Shown: in pieces, positions 63,108 to 64,000 of the stretch
Numbering within the stretch: the stretch's first letter is position 1
Layout: every line of letters starts with the position of its first letter
Assembly: GCA_031555935.1 (NCBI GenBank)
Contig: JAVBTX010000011.1
Coordinates: forward strand, 1-64,000
Source of the DNA: Roseburia_C sp031555935
Lineage (GTDB): Bacteria; Bacillota; Clostridia; Lachnospirales; Lachnospiraceae
Reading direction: 5' to 3'
Length of the DNA stretch: 64,000 bases
Program-made: the position numbers and the translations under genes
Notes under the pieces: generated by a model
Database searches by the model: none
What the model was told of the DNA's origin: nothing
The model's input: only the letters and a program-made list of their open reading frames with translations

Positions 63108-64000
63108 CCAGAAGGATGCATCGACATGGTTGATATTGACCGGACGTTCGCTTGGAGATGTTGTATATGGACTATCCTGTCTCGATGATTTTCGGACAGC
63201 ACACCCAAAGGCACGCATAGTAGCGATTGCGAATCATCATTATCAGGAATTAGTTGATGGGTATGCGAGCTTAGATGAAGTACACTATCTGGACAGTGAC
63301 AGCAGGCAGTGGCGTGCTATCGAAAGCGTGTTGATGTCAAAGAAATATGTGCACTTGGCATATCGTTATCGGATTATCTGTACCGTTCCGATGGTGGCGG
63401 ACCCGTATGGGAAAAGCACTGGCTTACCGGCAATGCAGCTAATTCGCCAGAAGCTGTTTTATTTAAAGCGGGAAGGAACAATCACATATCCACAATATCC
63501 GGCGGGAGAGATTACGGCAATTGCCGATTTTGAGCAAAACAAGCATCGTATTGTGGTGTTAAATCCCTATTCCACCTCACTTGCTTGTACTGAGTTTGGC
63601 GTATTTGAACAGATTGCAGATTATCTGAAAGCACAGGGCTTACTTGTCTATACCAATGTCATCGGCAGTCAGCAGGTGGTTAGTGGAACGAGACGCCTGG
63701 AGTGTTCCTTGGGTGAACTTTACCGGATAGCCGCGGCAATACCACTCGTGGTATCCATTCGTTCGGGAATACTAGATTACATCATTCAAACATCGACGAA
63801 TCTATATGTTATTTATTACTTCCAATACCGTCACTTGAAACCGCATATGGAAACGATGTATGCCTTTGCCCGAATGTTTGATTTGAAGGAATGGAAGACG
63901 AAGAATAAACGGCAGCATATCTATCATAATACTCAGGAAACACTTGCTGATTTTAAAGCATATTGGGACGAAATACAAAGGATAAGAGGAACGGAACATG
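62986..64000 (+). CDS. GT9/heptosyltransferase-like protein, cut by the window end
   Basis: A reading frame open from the ATG at 62986 (GGAAGG about ten bases upstream) to the last base of the window without a stop, at least 338 codons. The start (MKSIGLTIKRWK) lies inside the GT2 gene in another frame. Residues about 48-95 (WLILTGRSLGDVVYGLSCLD..., HPKARIVAIANHHYQELVDG) resemble the N-terminal Rossmann domain of GT9 ADP-heptose-type glycosyltransferases, and RIVVLNPYSTSLACTEFG followed by VVSIRSGILDYI resembles the second domain. It is probably a surface-polysaccharide gene partnered with GT2. The C-terminus and true length are not visible; the family call is tentative. Confidence 0.65.
   Translation, partial: MKSIGLTIKRWKCSAVNILTKWLRVPIDIWLSRKTFHHLINQKDASTWLILTGRSLGDVVYGLSCLDDFRTAHPKARIVAIANHHYQELVDGYASLDEVHYLDSDSRQWRAIESVLMSKKYVHLAYRYRIICTVPMVADPYGKSTGLPAMQLIRQKLFYLKREGTITYPQYPAGEITAIADFEQNKHRIVVLNPYSTSLACTEFGVFEQIADYLKAQGLLVYTNVIGSQQVVSGTRRLECSLGELYRIAAAIPLVVSIRSGILDYIIQTSTNLYVIYYFQYRHLKPHMETMYAFARMFDLKEWKTKNKRQHIYHNTQETLADFKAYWDEIQRIRGTEH

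Noticed and set aside
63309..63533. Short plus-strand frame of 74 codons
   Set aside because: It lies in another frame within the long open frame 62986-64000, which has the glycosyltransferase features.
1..64000. CRISPR array, tRNA or rRNA genes
   Set aside because: No regularly spaced identical repeats with spacers, no tRNA cloverleaf signatures and no rRNA sequence were noticed on either strand.

Overview
The window reads as a low-to-moderate GC, carbohydrate-fermenting anaerobic Firmicute, most likely a Clostridia/Lachnospiraceae-type gut or rumen bacterium. The reasons are strong AGGAGG ribosome sites, family composition (intracellular glycoside hydrolases, YesN-type AraC regulators, an LplB/LplC-type sugar importer without its own ATPase) and dense same-strand operons. 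This is inference from gene content; there is no rRNA or tRNA in the window.

Layout. 1-1851: the 3' part of a group II intron with its reverse transcriptase. 2042-4888: a hybrid sensor kinase. 4955-10452: a monosaccharide module (aldo/keto reductase, fucose/arabinose-isomerase-like protein, FGGY kinase) facing a LacI-type regulator, with two matching operators in the divergent region. 10589-16858: chemoreceptor, KASIII-like enzyme, TetR regulator, cation-efflux protein, and a two-component system. 16999-20905: two short-chain dehydrogenases, a TetR regulator and a MATE exporter. 20902-26074: GH20, a MATE gene remnant, GH3, esterase. 26268-40647: a long saccharide operon (GPH transporter, GH43, GH2, two damaged GH43 copies, GH43 with F5/8-type module, GH1, GH3). 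40677-61993: an AraC regulator and a second saccharide locus (binding lipoprotein, GH3, GH2, two permeases, GH20, AraC, lipoprotein, GH42). 62091-64000: two glycosyltransferase genes, the second cut by the window end and overlapping the first.

Inside the second saccharide locus, between the sugar-binding lipoprotein and GH3, sits a self-contained peptide natural-product (RiPP) cassette, 43808-48820. It has its own promoter, a 74-residue precursor, a PqqD-like recognition protein, a radical SAM/SPASM maturase, an ABC exporter, an S26-like peptidase, an HPr-kinase-like protein and a terminator. It is the best candidate here for an undescribed system.

Two regulatory patterns tie the window together. 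Four saccharide promoters (before the genes at 26268, 42048, 48984 and 51462) share two 20-bp direct repeats of ATTTGRAAARTGATAT followed by a -10-like hexamer exactly 36 bp after the second repeat begins; the AraC proteins encoded at 40677 and 57388 are the obvious candidates to bind them. Separately, the RiPP promoter and the glycosyltransferase promoter (62004-62046) share an 18-bp motif at an identical distance from a TATAST hexamer.

None of the glycoside hydrolases has a signal peptide, so oligosaccharides are probably imported by the GPH and ABC transporters and degraded in the cytoplasm. GH2, GH3, GH20, GH43 and AraC all occur as paralogues, which points to local duplication; one GH43 copy has a nonsense codon, another a frameshift, and a second MATE gene survives only as a fragment.
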